From assembly GCA_018649665.1 (NCBI GenBank), contig JABIHL010000031.1, positions 1 through 39,381 of the forward strand: a DNA stretch of 39,381 nt. The letters run 5' to 3'. Shown piece after piece: positions 7,579 to 16,386 of the stretch. Under the pieces are notes generated by a model, which saw only the letters and a list, made by a program, of their open reading frames with translations, did no database searches and was not told the DNA's origin. Numbering within the stretch: the first letter of the stretch is position 1; each line of letters opens with the position of its first letter. The translations under genes were made by a program, and so were the position numbers. The stretch is from Chloroflexota bacterium (GTDB lineage: Bacteria; Chloroflexota; Dehalococcoidia; Lucifugimonadales; Lucifugimonadaceae).

Positions 7579-7719
7579 TGTCTCTCCTGAAAAGTGGAAT
7601 CACAGTGTCTGTGCAGCCAACTGATTCTATGGTCGATCAGGCCAAACTGCGAATTTGATATCTCGTTAGAAAATTGGTGTTGTAGTTTGGGGTGATTGAT
7701 CTTCGACTACGAGTGATAT

Positions 7720-8676
7720 TCATCTGTTGGCGTGCCATCCGTTTACTGCGGAGAGAACCGATTTTGTTGTCTCTAGCGCATCATCCGTCATATCGAACCA
7801 CTTGATTCGAGTGTCATCTTGTTTGAACCAATTGCTCTGCTGTCGGATCAAACGATTCGTTGCTACCGCGGTAAGCCTTATGGCTTCATCCAGATCATAC
7901 TGGCCTTCCAGATGGCCGATCACCTGCCGATAGCCAATCCCGCTCAACGCTCTGGTTGTATCTGAGTAGCCGCGTGCGAGCAGTGCTTCGACTTCCTGAA
8001 CCCATCCGGATTCTTTCATCGCAGTTAAACGATCAACAACGCGAGTGTGAAGGACCGTGCGCTCAACATTCAATCCAACTATGAAATGGTCGAACGGCGG
8101 CTCATCTGCTTTCGTACGATTTGAGTCTGTATCGGTTGAATCGCTTCGGGTCCGCTCTATCGCTCGAACCACCCGTCTTGGATTCTTCAGATCAGTAACT
8201 TTTGCAACCTCTGGCGCAGTGTCGATGAGTTGTTTCGCTAGCGATTCGATTCCATCTGAACTCAGCTTCGATTCTAGTTCGGCTCGTAACTTCAGGTCAG
8301 GTTCAATCTCAGGCACTTCCCAACCCTCGATGATCGCCCATATGTATTGGCCCGATCCGCCAACCAATATCGGCAACTTGCCTCGATTGACGATGTCTGA
8401 GATCACCGACCTAACGGTTCCAAGGTACTCACCAAGGCTGAAATGTTCGTCAGGATCGAGAATGTCAATCAAATGGTGAGGAACACCTTTGGTTTCATCA
8501 AGCCCGGGCTTGGCAGTTGCAACATCCATTCCTCGATAGAAAAGTCTGGAATCAACGTTCACAACCTCACCATCGAGCTGAAGCGCCAATTCGACTCCAA
8601 CAGACGTCTTGCCAGTCGCAGTTGCGCCAATCACAGCAACCAGCTTGGGTTTGGATGATGATGTTTGGTGGTTCAA
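7720..8676 (-). CDS. miaA: tRNA dimethylallyltransferase
   Basis: MiaA adds a dimethylallyl group to N6 of adenosine 37 in tRNAs reading codons that begin with U. The 318-residue protein opens with the P-loop GATATGKT (17-24), followed by VNVDSRLFYRGMDVATAKP and PHHLIDILDP, all diagnostic of the family. The substrate-binding segment LVGGSGQYIWAIIEGW (102-117) and the C-terminal SGIGYRQVIGHLEG and RLIRQQSNWFK are present. The start is TTG at 8674-8676, with only 18 bases after tpiA's upstream neighbour boundary (tpiA stops at 8695), so translation order and spacing suggest one operon with tpiA. No clear Shine-Dalgarno precedes it. The prenyl donor could link it to isoprenoid supply, but nothing local shows that. 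Confidence 0.95.
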   Translation of the reverse strand: MNHQTSSSKPKLVAVIGATATGKTSVGVELALQLDGEVVNVDSRLFYRGMDVATAKPGLDETKGVPHHLIDILDPDEHFSLGEYLGTVRSVISDIVNRGKLPILVGGSGQYIWAIIEGWEVPEIEPDLKLRAELESKLSSDGIESLAKQLIDTAPEVAKVTDLKNPRRVVRAIERTRSDSTDTDSNRTKADEPPFDHFIVGLNVERTVLHTRVVDRLTAMKESGWVQEVEALLARGYSDTTRALSGIGYRQVIGHLEGQYDLDEAIRLTAVATNRLIRQQSNWFKQDDTRIKWFDMTDDALETTKSVLSAVNGWHANR

Positions 8677-8694
8677 GTGATACCAGCTGACGAA

Positions 8695-9450
8695 TTAGTT
8701 TGAGCTAGCCGCTGCGATCAGTTTGGAGAACTCATCGGCTTTCAGGCTTGCACCACCAACGAGAGCACCATCGATATCCGGCTGAGTCAGCAACTCGGAG
8801 ATATTCCCTGAATTCACACTGCCACCGTACAAAACTCGCACTGAATCGGCTGCATCGGGAGCAAGTTTACGAACGACGTCGCGACACACAGCAGTCATCT
8901 CCTGAGCCTGATCCGACGTAGCAGCTTCACCGGTTCCGATCGCCCAGACAGGCTCGTAGGCGATGATCAGAGAATCCCACTGTGAAAACCCTGCAAGGCT
9001 CTCTTCAAGTTGTGCCGATACGAATGCGGCGGCCTCGCCTGTTTTTCGAACGCCGAGATCTTCTCCAACGCAAAGAATCGCTACAAGCCCAGCATCAACG
9101 GCGGCAATTGCCTTAGAGGCGACATCTGCCGACGTCTCACCGTTCATGGCGCGTCGTTCGGAGTGCCCCACTATTGCGTGGCTGACTAGTCCGTTCAGCA
9201 TGGAAGTAGAAACTTCGCCAGTAAACGCACCGTTTCCGTTTGCGCTCACGTTTTGTGCCCCTACCCGAACGGAAGAACCGGCTAAAACCTGAGAAATGCT
9301 CGTTAGTGAGATGAAAGGCGGGCAGACTATCTTCTCGACACCTGATGCGGAAGCGCTCAGTGCGAGAATTTCTTCGGCGAGTTTGGTTCCCGACTCAACA
9401 TCGGTGTTCATTTTCCAGTTTCCGGCAATCACCGGCGTTCGATCAGTCAT
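8695..9450 (-). CDS. tpiA: Triosephosphate isomerase
   Basis: TpiA interconverts dihydroxyacetone phosphate and glyceraldehyde 3-phosphate in glycolysis and gluconeogenesis. The 251-residue TIM barrel has all key residues: Asn11 and Lys13 (GNWKMN), His96 (VGHSERR), catalytic Glu166 in AYEPVWAIGTG (loop 6 hinge included) and YGGSVN near the C-terminus. The length is standard. It lies 42 bases downstream of pgk on the same strand, the usual glycolytic pairing; gap is not in this window. An ATG at 9448-9450 starts directly at the expected N-terminus. Confidence 0.97.
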   Translation of the reverse strand: MTDRTPVIAGNWKMNTDVESGTKLAEEILALSASASGVEKIVCPPFISLTSISQVLAGSSVRVGAQNVSANGNGAFTGEVSTSMLNGLVSHAIVGHSERRAMNGETSADVASKAIAAVDAGLVAILCVGEDLGVRKTGEAAAFVSAQLEESLAGFSQWDSLIIAYEPVWAIGTGEAATSDQAQEMTAVCRDVVRKLAPDAADSVRVLYGGSVNSGNISELLTQPDIDGALVGGASLKADEFSKLIAAASSN

Positions 9451-9492
9451 TCGATTTGTCCTACATAACTCGTTCGTGAACAGATAAGAATA

Positions 9493-10668
9493 TTAAGCGT
9501 CATCAAGCGCAGCGACACCGGGCAGAATCTTGCCTTCGAGGAATTCGAGCGAAGCTCCACCGCCGGTTGATACATGTGTGATCTTGTCGACGAGGCCCAG
9601 TGAACCGACAACCTCGGCAGTAGATCCGCCGCCAATTACTGACGTCGCTTTTTTGTTGTCGGCTACGGCGTTTGCCACAGCGACCGAACCCTTAGCGAAC
9701 TCCGGCCACTCGAACACGCCCATCGGGCCATTCCAAATTATCGTGTCTGCTATGCCGATAATCCGTGCGTATTCCGTTGCAGACCGCGGTCCGATATCAA
9801 GAATCAGTCCATCGAGAGGTACTTCGCCGGATTCACATACGGTTGCTGGTGAGTTCTCGTTGAACTCAGGTGCAGTAATCACATCGGCAGGAAGAACTAC
9901 GTTCGCCCCGCCCGATTCAAGTAACCCTTTTGCAGCAGCTTTATCTTCGTCGCTTACGTCAACCGCACCACCAGATCGACCCTGTGCCACATAAAAGGCA
10001 GCGACCATACCGCCGCCCACAAGTATCGTGTCGACTTTCGCAGACAGATGCCGAAGTACTTGAATCTTGTCAGCGACTTTTGCGCCACCCACGATCGCTA
10101 TCGTGGCTCCAGTGGAACGCTCTAGCGACCGGCCGAGCATCTCTAATTCACGTTCCATCAGCAATCCAGCGTAGGCAGGTAAGTGAGCAGCGACTCCGGC
10201 TGTCGAAGCATGCGCACGGTGTGCCGCACCGAATGCATCGTTTACGTATAGATCAGCGAGCGATGCGAGGAACTTGGCAAAATCATCGGTGTTCGCTTCT
10301 TCACCCGCCTCGAATCTTAAATTCTCAAGCAGTGCGAATTCACCCGAACTAAGACCTGAAACAACGTTCGCAGGTTGAGCACCACTTGGCCCGCCAGCGT
10401 CCGCAACGGGAGCTCCCAGTAATTCCGACAGTCGTTCTCTAACCATCCCGAGCCGCATATCTTCGACTACTTGACCTTTTGGCCGACCGAAATGAGAGCA
10501 GATAACAACTTTGGCTCCACCTTCTCTTAAGAGATTCAATGTCGGAAGTGCTGCTCGAATTCGAGAGTCGTCAGATATGACACCGTTTCGGGTCGGCACA
10601 TTGAAATCGACTCGCACGAGTACGGTCTTGCCGTTTACGTCTATTCCTTGAATTGATCGCTTGTTCAT
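9493..10668 (-). CDS. pgk: Phosphoglycerate kinase
   Basis: Pgk transfers the acyl phosphate of 1,3-bisphosphoglycerate to ADP. The 391-residue protein has VRVDFNVP (18-25), SHFGRPKG (58-65), the substrate region NDAFGAAHRAHAS (143-155), GGAKVADKI (194-202) with the nucleotide-binding lysine, and WNGPMGVFE (312-320). The last glycine-rich loop reads GGGST (346-350) where most family members have GGGDT or GGGDS; the aspartate that helps position Mg-nucleotide is Ser349 here. The rest is canonical, so it is probably active and this may be lineage-specific. It lies between a prenyl-synthase-like gene (14-base gap) and tpiA. Confidence 0.96.
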   Translation of the reverse strand: MNKRSIQGIDVNGKTVLVRVDFNVPTRNGVISDDSRIRAALPTLNLLREGGAKVVICSHFGRPKGQVVEDMRLGMVRERLSELLGAPVADAGGPSGAQPANVVSGLSSGEFALLENLRFEAGEEANTDDFAKFLASLADLYVNDAFGAAHRAHASTAGVAAHLPAYAGLLMERELEMLGRSLERSTGATIAIVGGAKVADKIQVLRHLSAKVDTILVGGGMVAAFYVAQGRSGGAVDVSDEDKAAAKGLLESGGANVVLPADVITAPEFNENSPATVCESGEVPLDGLILDIGPRSATEYARIIGIADTIIWNGPMGVFEWPEFAKGSVAVANAVADNKKATSVIGGGSTAEVVGSLGLVDKITHVSTGGGASLEFLEGKILPGVAALDDA

Positions 10669-10682
10669 CAGAAGAATATTTT

Positions 10683-11726
10683 CTACTTCGTACCGACGAT
10701 CAATTTTGCGCTGTCAGCGAGTAACTTCTTCTGCTCATCCGACAAACCAGCCCGGTTTAGTGCGTCCAACGCTTCATCTACGAGTTCAGCGATCTTGCTT
10801 TCTGCGAACGCTCGACTTTCCGTCTCTGCAAGAATGATTGTCACTTCGTCTAAGTCAGCCGGATCCAAAACACGTTTCATGAATATCTCGCCAAGTCGAC
10901 GACGTGTTGTGGGCGTGCCATTCTCGATCGCGTGCGCGGTAGCAATCGACTTCTTCTTTGACTGCAGTCGTCCACGCTGAACTTCGGTGCGCTCGGTACC
11001 CTCTTCAGGCCACTGAGCTTGCAAATCGATGTTCAGGCTCTGTGCAGTGCCGAGTGAACTCCCGAACTTATACAGTGCGTTCAGCACATCGTCGTTGGCA
11101 GCTGCGGCGATTCCTCCAAGTTTGGCTGAAACTCCGTACAGAGCACCATGCTTTCGGGCGACCGAAACGATTTCATCGACGCTGACAGCAGCACGTTCTT
11201 GATAGGAAATGTCAAGGTATTCCCCTTCGCAAACTTCAAGCGTCGCATTGTCGAGCGATTCCAACGCCATTGAGATATATCGAGGATCTGCCGCAGGACC
11301 GCTCGCATTTCGCTGCTCGAATAAAGACATTCTCGCCATAGCGTGTATTCCGTCACCAGCGTTGATCGCCTGAGCTGGCCCCCAGGCCCACCATATCGTT
11401 GGGCGCATGTTGCGTTCGGTATTAGCATTCTGCACGTCTTCATGAACAAGCAGGAAGTTGTACAGCATCTCGACTGACACGGCATAAGGCATAGCTGAAA
11501 CGTTGTTTGCACCTGCAGCCTTTGCGACGCTCAGCACAAGGTGTCCATGCGATCGATCTTGAATAACTGCTGGTTCAGGCTCGCCATTCTGATCGACCCA
11601 GCCCAAGTGGTACGCCATCATCTTGTAAAGCGGAAGCTCGCGTAAATCAACGAACTTTTTAAGGGCGATCTCAAACTGGTCTGAATCGTCAGCGGTGAGT
11701 CCTGGGAGCGTTCCCGTAAAAGACAA
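10683..11726 (-). CDS. Polyprenyl synthetase-like protein with degenerate active site
   Basis: This 347-residue all-helical protein resembles trans-isoprenyl diphosphate synthases: YNFLLVHEDVQNANTERNMRPT (89-110) followed by GPAQAINAGDGIH (116-128) is the usual first Asp-rich helix region and what follows it. The two metal-binding motifs are eroded, however. DDxxD number one reads EDVQN (96-100), and number two reads roughly IDLQA (233-237), leaving one aspartate. A lysine-rich segment QSKKKSIATAHA (255-266) replaces the usual GKKT. Canonical Mg-dependent chain elongation is therefore doubtful; a regulatory, non-catalytic or different lyase-type role is possible. The start is TTG at 11724-11726 behind a GGAGA ribosome site. 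It precedes pgk by 14 bases, so it is probably co-transcribed. Confidence 0.72.
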   Translation of the reverse strand: MSFTGTLPGLTADDSDQFEIALKKFVDLRELPLYKMMAYHLGWVDQNGEPEPAVIQDRSHGHLVLSVAKAAGANNVSAMPYAVSVEMLYNFLLVHEDVQNANTERNMRPTIWWAWGPAQAINAGDGIHAMARMSLFEQRNASGPAADPRYISMALESLDNATLEVCEGEYLDISYQERAAVSVDEIVSVARKHGALYGVSAKLGGIAAAANDDVLNALYKFGSSLGTAQSLNIDLQAQWPEEGTERTEVQRGRLQSKKKSIATAHAIENGTPTTRRRLGEIFMKRVLDPADLDEVTIILAETESRAFAESKIAELVDEALDALNRAGLSDEQKKLLADSAKLIVGTK

Positions 11727-11823
11727 TCAAATTCTCCGAAAAGTGCGTGCCAAGATCGCCAGAATTATCCGACTGCTTGGCTATCAAATGAAACAAGAGC
11801 CAAACAAGAGTAACCGAGAGCAG

Positions 11824-12450
11824 TTAGCTGGCGACAATATCGCCAACAATATTCTGAATCGATTCAGCATCAATAGCACCCGTGCGCAACAGAACTATCT
11901 CCCCATCAACATACGAAACCACCGTGCTCGGTGCTGTACTGTCGCCACATAGGCCATCGACGCAACCTGCGATGGTGTCGCCGAATATTTGTTCAACGAC
12001 GATCGCTTCCTTTACAGGATCTCTTCCAGTGAGATTACAACTGGTACCCGTGACCGGAACTCCTGCGAGTTCAATAATTTTTCTGGCAATAGCGTGATCT
12101 GGAACCCGAACTCCGACTGTCCCCGTACTGGCAGTAACAACTGTAGGAACATCGCCCGAGGCAGGCAGCACGATCGTCAAAGCTCCCGGCCAGAAATGAT
12201 CGGCCAGTTTACGAAGTGGCTCTGGAAACTCTCTACACAGTGATTCTGCCATCACTGAATCACGAACTAATAGAGGAACCGGAGTACCGGGATTTCGACC
12301 CTTCGTAGCAAACACACGCTCAACGGCATTTGGATTTAGTCCGTCTGCGCCAAGAGCGAAATATGTATCTGTTGGGAACGCAATAACGTCACCGTGTTTG
12401 ATTGCCTGTACGGCGCTCGCAAGCCCCGAAGCATCGGTTGAAATCAGCAT
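11824..12450 (-). CDS. tsaC: L-threonylcarbamoyladenylate synthase (YrdC/Sua5 domain)
   Basis: This enzyme makes threonylcarbamoyl-AMP from threonine, bicarbonate and ATP for the t6A modification at position 37 of ANN-decoding tRNAs. The 208-residue protein is a single YrdC domain without the extra Sua5 C-terminal domain. Landmarks are DVIAFPTDTYFALGADG (20-36), the KGR..GTPVPLLV basic substrate strand (50-62), VGVRVPDH and the SCNLTGRDP loop. It lies at the head of the long minus-strand run and is divergent from guaA, so a promoter should lie in 12451-12660. The downstream prenyl-synthase-like gene starts 97 bases later. Confidence 0.93.
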   Translation of the reverse strand: MLISTDASGLASAVQAIKHGDVIAFPTDTYFALGADGLNPNAVERVFATKGRNPGTPVPLLVRDSVMAESLCREFPEPLRKLADHFWPGALTIVLPASGDVPTVVTASTGTVGVRVPDHAIARKIIELAGVPVTGTSCNLTGRDPVKEAIVVEQIFGDTIAGCVDGLCGDSTAPSTVVSYVDGEIVLLRTGAIDAESIQNIVGDIVAS

Positions 12451-12540
12451 TGTTTAATCTTATCGACCTACGACTCGTGTGAACCGATCGCGATCCGTGA
12501 GAAATTTCTCAAATTAACCGTGACTCTAACGACGGGGAGA

Positions 12541-12565
12541 TGTAAATTTATGTATCAGGTTTACA
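12541..12565. promoter_or_regulatory. Inverted repeat in the tsaC-guaA divergent region
   Basis: TGTAAA (12541-12546) and TTTACA (12560-12565) are separated by 13 bases in the 210-bp divergent spacer. The symmetry suits a dimeric repressor, but no regulator can be named. The repeat lies about 95 bases before the guaA ATG. Confidence 0.3.
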
Positions 12566-12660
12566 CGGACGAGATCACACGACTCGATAATGAGACGTAA
12601 CGGCTGTCCCGAATGGCATTTCGCTAACCTGTTTTGTCACTGCGAGCGGGGATCCACGCC

Positions 12661-14331
12661 ATGATCGAAAACCCACCAAATGACGATTCGTCTAGCCGAG
12701 TATCGACGTCCGACGATATCGAAGTAGGTACTTATCTAGAGATCGCTCAGGCCGATCGTGCTCATGGTGCCAACCCTCCGATCGATGAGCGGATGAAAAC
12801 GATTGTCATCATCGATTTCGGCTCCCAATATTCACGGCTGATAGCCCGTCGAGTACGAGAGTCAAACACTTATTGTGAAGTAATTGCGCACGATGCTGGC
12901 AGAGAGATTCTGGATGACCAAGACGTTATCGGCGTAATTCTGTCTGGCGGTCCAAATAGCGTTTACGAAGACGATGCACCACTTGCTCCGACATGGGTGT
13001 TCGAAGCTGGTGTGCCAATTCTAGGCATTTGCTACGGTATGCAGCTAATTGCTCACCAACTCGGCGGGAAAGTGGAACCAGGCACCGAACGTGAATACGG
13101 GCACGCCGTAGTTCACAAAGACGGTCCCGACAACATCTTGTTTGACGGTCTGGACACCGAAGTTCCAGTTTGGATGAGCCACGGAGACCGTATCGAGATT
13201 CTACCTCCCGGGTTCCGATCGATGGCATACACCGAGAATTCTCCTCTCGCCGTGATGGGTAATGAGGAAGGAACGATGTTCGGGATCCAGTTCCACCCGG
13301 AAGTGGTTCACACACCACAAGGTGCCGAGATCCTCAAGAATTTCGTATTCGGGGTTTGCAAGGCTGTAGGCGACTGGACTCCCGCAAACTTCGTATCCGA
13401 CACAGTCGCTCGGATCAGGGAGCAGGTCGGCGATGGCAAGGTTATTTGTGCATTGTCAGGCGGAGTTGATTCAACGGTCGCCGCTGCCCTCATACACAAA
13501 GCTATCGGTGACCGTCTGACTTGCATATTTGTAGACAATGGACTTATGCGAAAAGGTGAGGCAGATCGAGTTCAAAACGTCTTCGCAGCTCAACTTGGCG
13601 TGAATCTGATATTTATCGATGGTACAGAGCGATTCTTGAGGGTTCTAAAGGACGTTTCCGACCCCGAAGTAAAACGGAAGGCTATCGGCGCAGAATTTAT
13701 TAAATTATTCGAAGAAGTTGCGAACGAAATCGGCGAGGTCGACTATCTCGCGCAAGGCACGGTATATCCCGACGTGATCGAAAGTATCAGCACTACTTCA
13801 TCTGCGTCCCACGTGATCAAATCGCACCACAACGTAGGTGGCTTACCAGAGCATATGGATCTCTCACTTGTTGAACCTCTCAGGTATATGTTCAAGGACG
13901 AAGTGCGAAAGGCCGGTCGAGAACTTGGTCTATCCCCCCAGAGCGTAAATCGCCAGCCATTCCCAGGACCTGGTCTCGCCATTCGAATCATGGGCGATGT
14001 CACCTACGAAAAACTTGAAATTCTTCGAGAAGTCGACTGGATCGTGATCGATGAGATCAAAAACGACGGTTTGTACGACAAGCTATGGCAGTCGTTCGCT
14101 GTCTTGACCAATACGAAAACCGTCGGCGTAATGGGCGATCAACGGACGTATCAGTACGTTGTCGCTATTAGGGCCGTCACAAGCGATGACGCCATGACTG
14201 CCGACTGGGCAAGGCTCCCGTACGACACTCTTGCTCGAATCTCGAACCGTATCGTCAACGAGGTCGATGAAGTAAACCGAGTCGTGCTCGACATCACAAG
14301 CAAACCGCCCGGAACAATCGAGTGGGAGTAG
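12661..14331 (+). CDS. guaA: GMP synthase (glutamine-hydrolysing)
   Basis: GuaA converts XMP to GMP using ATP and ammonia released from glutamine. From the ATG at 12661 (556 residues, preceded by GGGGAT as a plausible ribosome site), the first 44 residues are a polar, acidic leader not typical of the family. The ATG at 12793 gives the standard 512 residues, and a TTG at 12634 is also open. The class I amidotransferase domain has Cys124 in GICYGMQ and His212/Glu214 in FHPE. The ATP-pyrophosphatase domain has SGGVDS (266-271). The C-terminal dimerisation domain ends with RIVNEVDEVNRVVLDITSKPPGTIEWE-like family features. It begins the plus-strand purine cluster. Confidence 0.96.
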   Translation: MIENPPNDDSSSRVSTSDDIEVGTYLEIAQADRAHGANPPIDERMKTIVIIDFGSQYSRLIARRVRESNTYCEVIAHDAGREILDDQDVIGVILSGGPNSVYEDDAPLAPTWVFEAGVPILGICYGMQLIAHQLGGKVEPGTEREYGHAVVHKDGPDNILFDGLDTEVPVWMSHGDRIEILPPGFRSMAYTENSPLAVMGNEEGTMFGIQFHPEVVHTPQGAEILKNFVFGVCKAVGDWTPANFVSDTVARIREQVGDGKVICALSGGVDSTVAAALIHKAIGDRLTCIFVDNGLMRKGEADRVQNVFAAQLGVNLIFIDGTERFLRVLKDVSDPEVKRKAIGAEFIKLFEEVANEIGEVDYLAQGTVYPDVIESISTTSSASHVIKSHHNVGGLPEHMDLSLVEPLRYMFKDEVRKAGRELGLSPQSVNRQPFPGPGLAIRIMGDVTYEKLEILREVDWIVIDEIKNDGLYDKLWQSFAVLTNTKTVGVMGDQRTYQYVVAIRAVTSDDAMTADWARLPYDTLARISNRIVNEVDEVNRVVLDITSKPPGTIEWE

Positions 14332-14416
14332 TTCGGATTGTTTGAGTTGGTGAGTTGGACCAAGCGCGACTGATTCCCCGAGTCGGTTCCATACAGAGAC
14401 CCAAGTTGAGGCACGA

Positions 14417-15688
14417 TTGAAAGTTCTACTAATTGGATCAGGTGGGCGTGAACACGCAATGGCGTGGAAACTCGCGCAGAGCCCAAAAATCACAAAGTTA
14501 TTGATCGCGCCCGGCAACGCCGGCACAGCTGAAGTCGGAACGAACGTAAACATCGGAGTTGACGACCATGCCGGCATCATTGAATTTGCAAATAAAGAGA
14601 ATGTCGATCTAGTTGTCGTAGCGCCCGATCAACCGATCGTCGACGGGTTATGCGATCAACTAAGGTCTGCAGGAATCACAACGTTTGGACCATCGGCTGC
14701 TGCTGCCCGAATTGAAGGTTCGAAGATCTGGGCAGACGACCTCATGACCAAATATTCCATTCCAACTGCCCAGTCGGTGGCATTCAGCGATTCCGGGCTA
14801 GCGATGGAATACGGCAGATCGAAACCCGCCGGTTCATTGGTTGTTAAGGCCGACGGTCTCGCAGCCGGAAAAGGCGTGATTTTGCCTGAAACAAACGATG
14901 ATCTCGACACCGCGATCATCGGCATGCTCGATCATGCAGCGTTCGGTGAGTCGTCCTCAAGTATTCTTCTTGCCGAACGTATGACCGGCCCGGAAGCCAG
15001 CGTATTCGCGTTCGTCGATGGCGAGCACGTCTCTGCCGAGATTGCCACATGTGATTACAAGCGAATCGGTGAAGGCGATGTGGGCCTCAACACAGGCGGC
15101 ATGGGCGCATACGGACCGCCCGAATTCTGGAACGCTGAATTAGCCGCAAGGGTGCGTAGTGAAATTCTCGAACCAATTGCGAAGGCGTTAGTTGCCGAGA
15201 ACAGCTCGTTCTCTGGGGTGATTTACGCCGGACTAATGATTACCGAGTTTGGTCCTAAAATAGTTGAATTCAACTGCAGATTCGGAGATCCAGAAACTCA
15301 AATACTTATGCCGATGCTCGAATCTGACCTTCTGGATATTTGCCATGCAGTCGCCGAAAATCGCCTTAGCGAAGAAGGCGTTGTCTGGTCGACGGAACCC
15401 CACACGTTTGTGGTCGCAGTATCGGGTGGCTACCCCGGCTCTTACCCCACAGGATTCGAAATCTCAGGAATCGAGAATGCATCAGAGCACGGTGTTGTAT
15501 TCCATGCCGGAACGAAAACTGACGAAAACGGTGCACTCCTAACGTCTGGCGGTCGTGTGCTTGGCGTGTCATCATCCGGAGATACGATCAAAGATGCTCG
15601 AACGTCCGCTTACGCTGGCATCGAAAATATCTCATTTGAAGGCATGCAATATCGACGTGATATTGCTGAACGTGCGGTTCAGGACTAG
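14417..15688 (+). CDS. purD: Phosphoribosylamine-glycine ligase
   Basis: PurD is the second enzyme of de novo purine synthesis and makes GAR from phosphoribosylamine, glycine and ATP. The 423-residue ATP-grasp protein starts MKVLLIGSGGREHAMAW, has VVKADGLAAGKGV (about 142-154) in the ATP-binding region, GGMGAYGPP and FNCRFGDPETQ in the catalytic core, then the C-terminal domain. The start is TTG at 14417-14419, with TTGAGG a few bases upstream; no ATG start would keep the conserved N-terminus. It follows guaA by 85 bases and precedes the HAD gene by 2 bases. Confidence 0.96.
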   Translation: MKVLLIGSGGREHAMAWKLAQSPKITKLLIAPGNAGTAEVGTNVNIGVDDHAGIIEFANKENVDLVVVAPDQPIVDGLCDQLRSAGITTFGPSAAAARIEGSKIWADDLMTKYSIPTAQSVAFSDSGLAMEYGRSKPAGSLVVKADGLAAGKGVILPETNDDLDTAIIGMLDHAAFGESSSSILLAERMTGPEASVFAFVDGEHVSAEIATCDYKRIGEGDVGLNTGGMGAYGPPEFWNAELAARVRSEILEPIAKALVAENSSFSGVIYAGLMITEFGPKIVEFNCRFGDPETQILMPMLESDLLDICHAVAENRLSEEGVVWSTEPHTFVVAVSGGYPGSYPTGFEISGIENASEHGVVFHAGTKTDENGALLTSGGRVLGVSSSGDTIKDARTSAYAGIENISFEGMQYRRDIAERAVQD

Positions 15689-15690
15689 TT

Positions 15691-16383
15691 TTGATCACGA
15701 TCAGCGTTGTATTCGATTTCGACGGTTCTCTTGCAACTTCGTTTGTTGGAGGATTGATGTTCAATGGCTACATTCCAAAGTCGAAGCTCGAAGTTGCGCG
15801 TGAGAGATTTCAGTCCAAAACGATTTCACTCCGTGTCTATCAAGAAGAAGTGTTCGACGGTGTTAGTCAAACGCCAGCCGAGATGTCACAAAGAGCAGCA
15901 ATCGAAGCGGATATTCGTCCGCTAGCTCATGAGTTATGTGAACAAGTTCGGAAAACTGGTGGATCGGTGGCCGTCGCCTCGGCTGGGCTCGATTTCTATA
16001 TCCGCCCAGTGCTCGACCGAGCCAATCTGGACCAAGTCGATATTCACAGTGGAATTGTGGTTTCCGATCCAACAAATCCACCACCATTTCGATACGATTA
16101 CCCTTCTGCCGGCGATGCCTGTGAAGGTGATTGGGTTACTTGTAAATGCAAAGTAATCAACGATTTAAAAGATGAAGTCGTCGACAGCGAAGTAATATTC
16201 ATTGGCGATGGAACTGGCGCAGACGAATGCGCTGCCACAAACGCCGCCGATAAAGTCTTCGCCCGCGGTCGGCTACTTGCATATTGCAAAGAAAACGAAA
16301 TTCCCGTTACGGAATTCGGTGACGATTTTGGACCGGTACTAAGTTACGTCGAGAACAAGACGTCAGCCAACGGAGCTCAATAG
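15691..16383 (+). CDS. HAD-family phosphatase (MtnX/SerB-like) in purine operon
   Basis: This 230-residue haloacid dehalogenase-type phosphatase has the nucleophile motif DFDGS (Asp9 and acid/base Asp11), motif II Ser98 in VASAGLDF, motif III lysine near K154, and motif IV GDGTGADE (172-179). The helical cap between residues about 15 and 85 fits the subclass IB group that includes MtnX and phosphoserine phosphatase. Cys144, Cys151 and Cys153 cluster before motif III. The start is TTG at 15691, two bases after the purD stop, and the stop lies three bases before the purB start, so it is surely translated with the purine genes. The substrate cannot be read from the sequence: a nucleotide, a phosphosugar or a damaged purine intermediate are all possible. 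Confidence 0.8.
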   Translation: MITISVVFDFDGSLATSFVGGLMFNGYIPKSKLEVARERFQSKTISLRVYQEEVFDGVSQTPAEMSQRAAIEADIRPLAHELCEQVRKTGGSVAVASAGLDFYIRPVLDRANLDQVDIHSGIVVSDPTNPPPFRYDYPSAGDACEGDWVTCKCKVINDLKDEVVDSEVIFIGDGTGADECAATNAADKVFARGRLLAYCKENEIPVTEFGDDFGPVLSYVENKTSANGAQ

Positions 16384-16386
16384 ACA

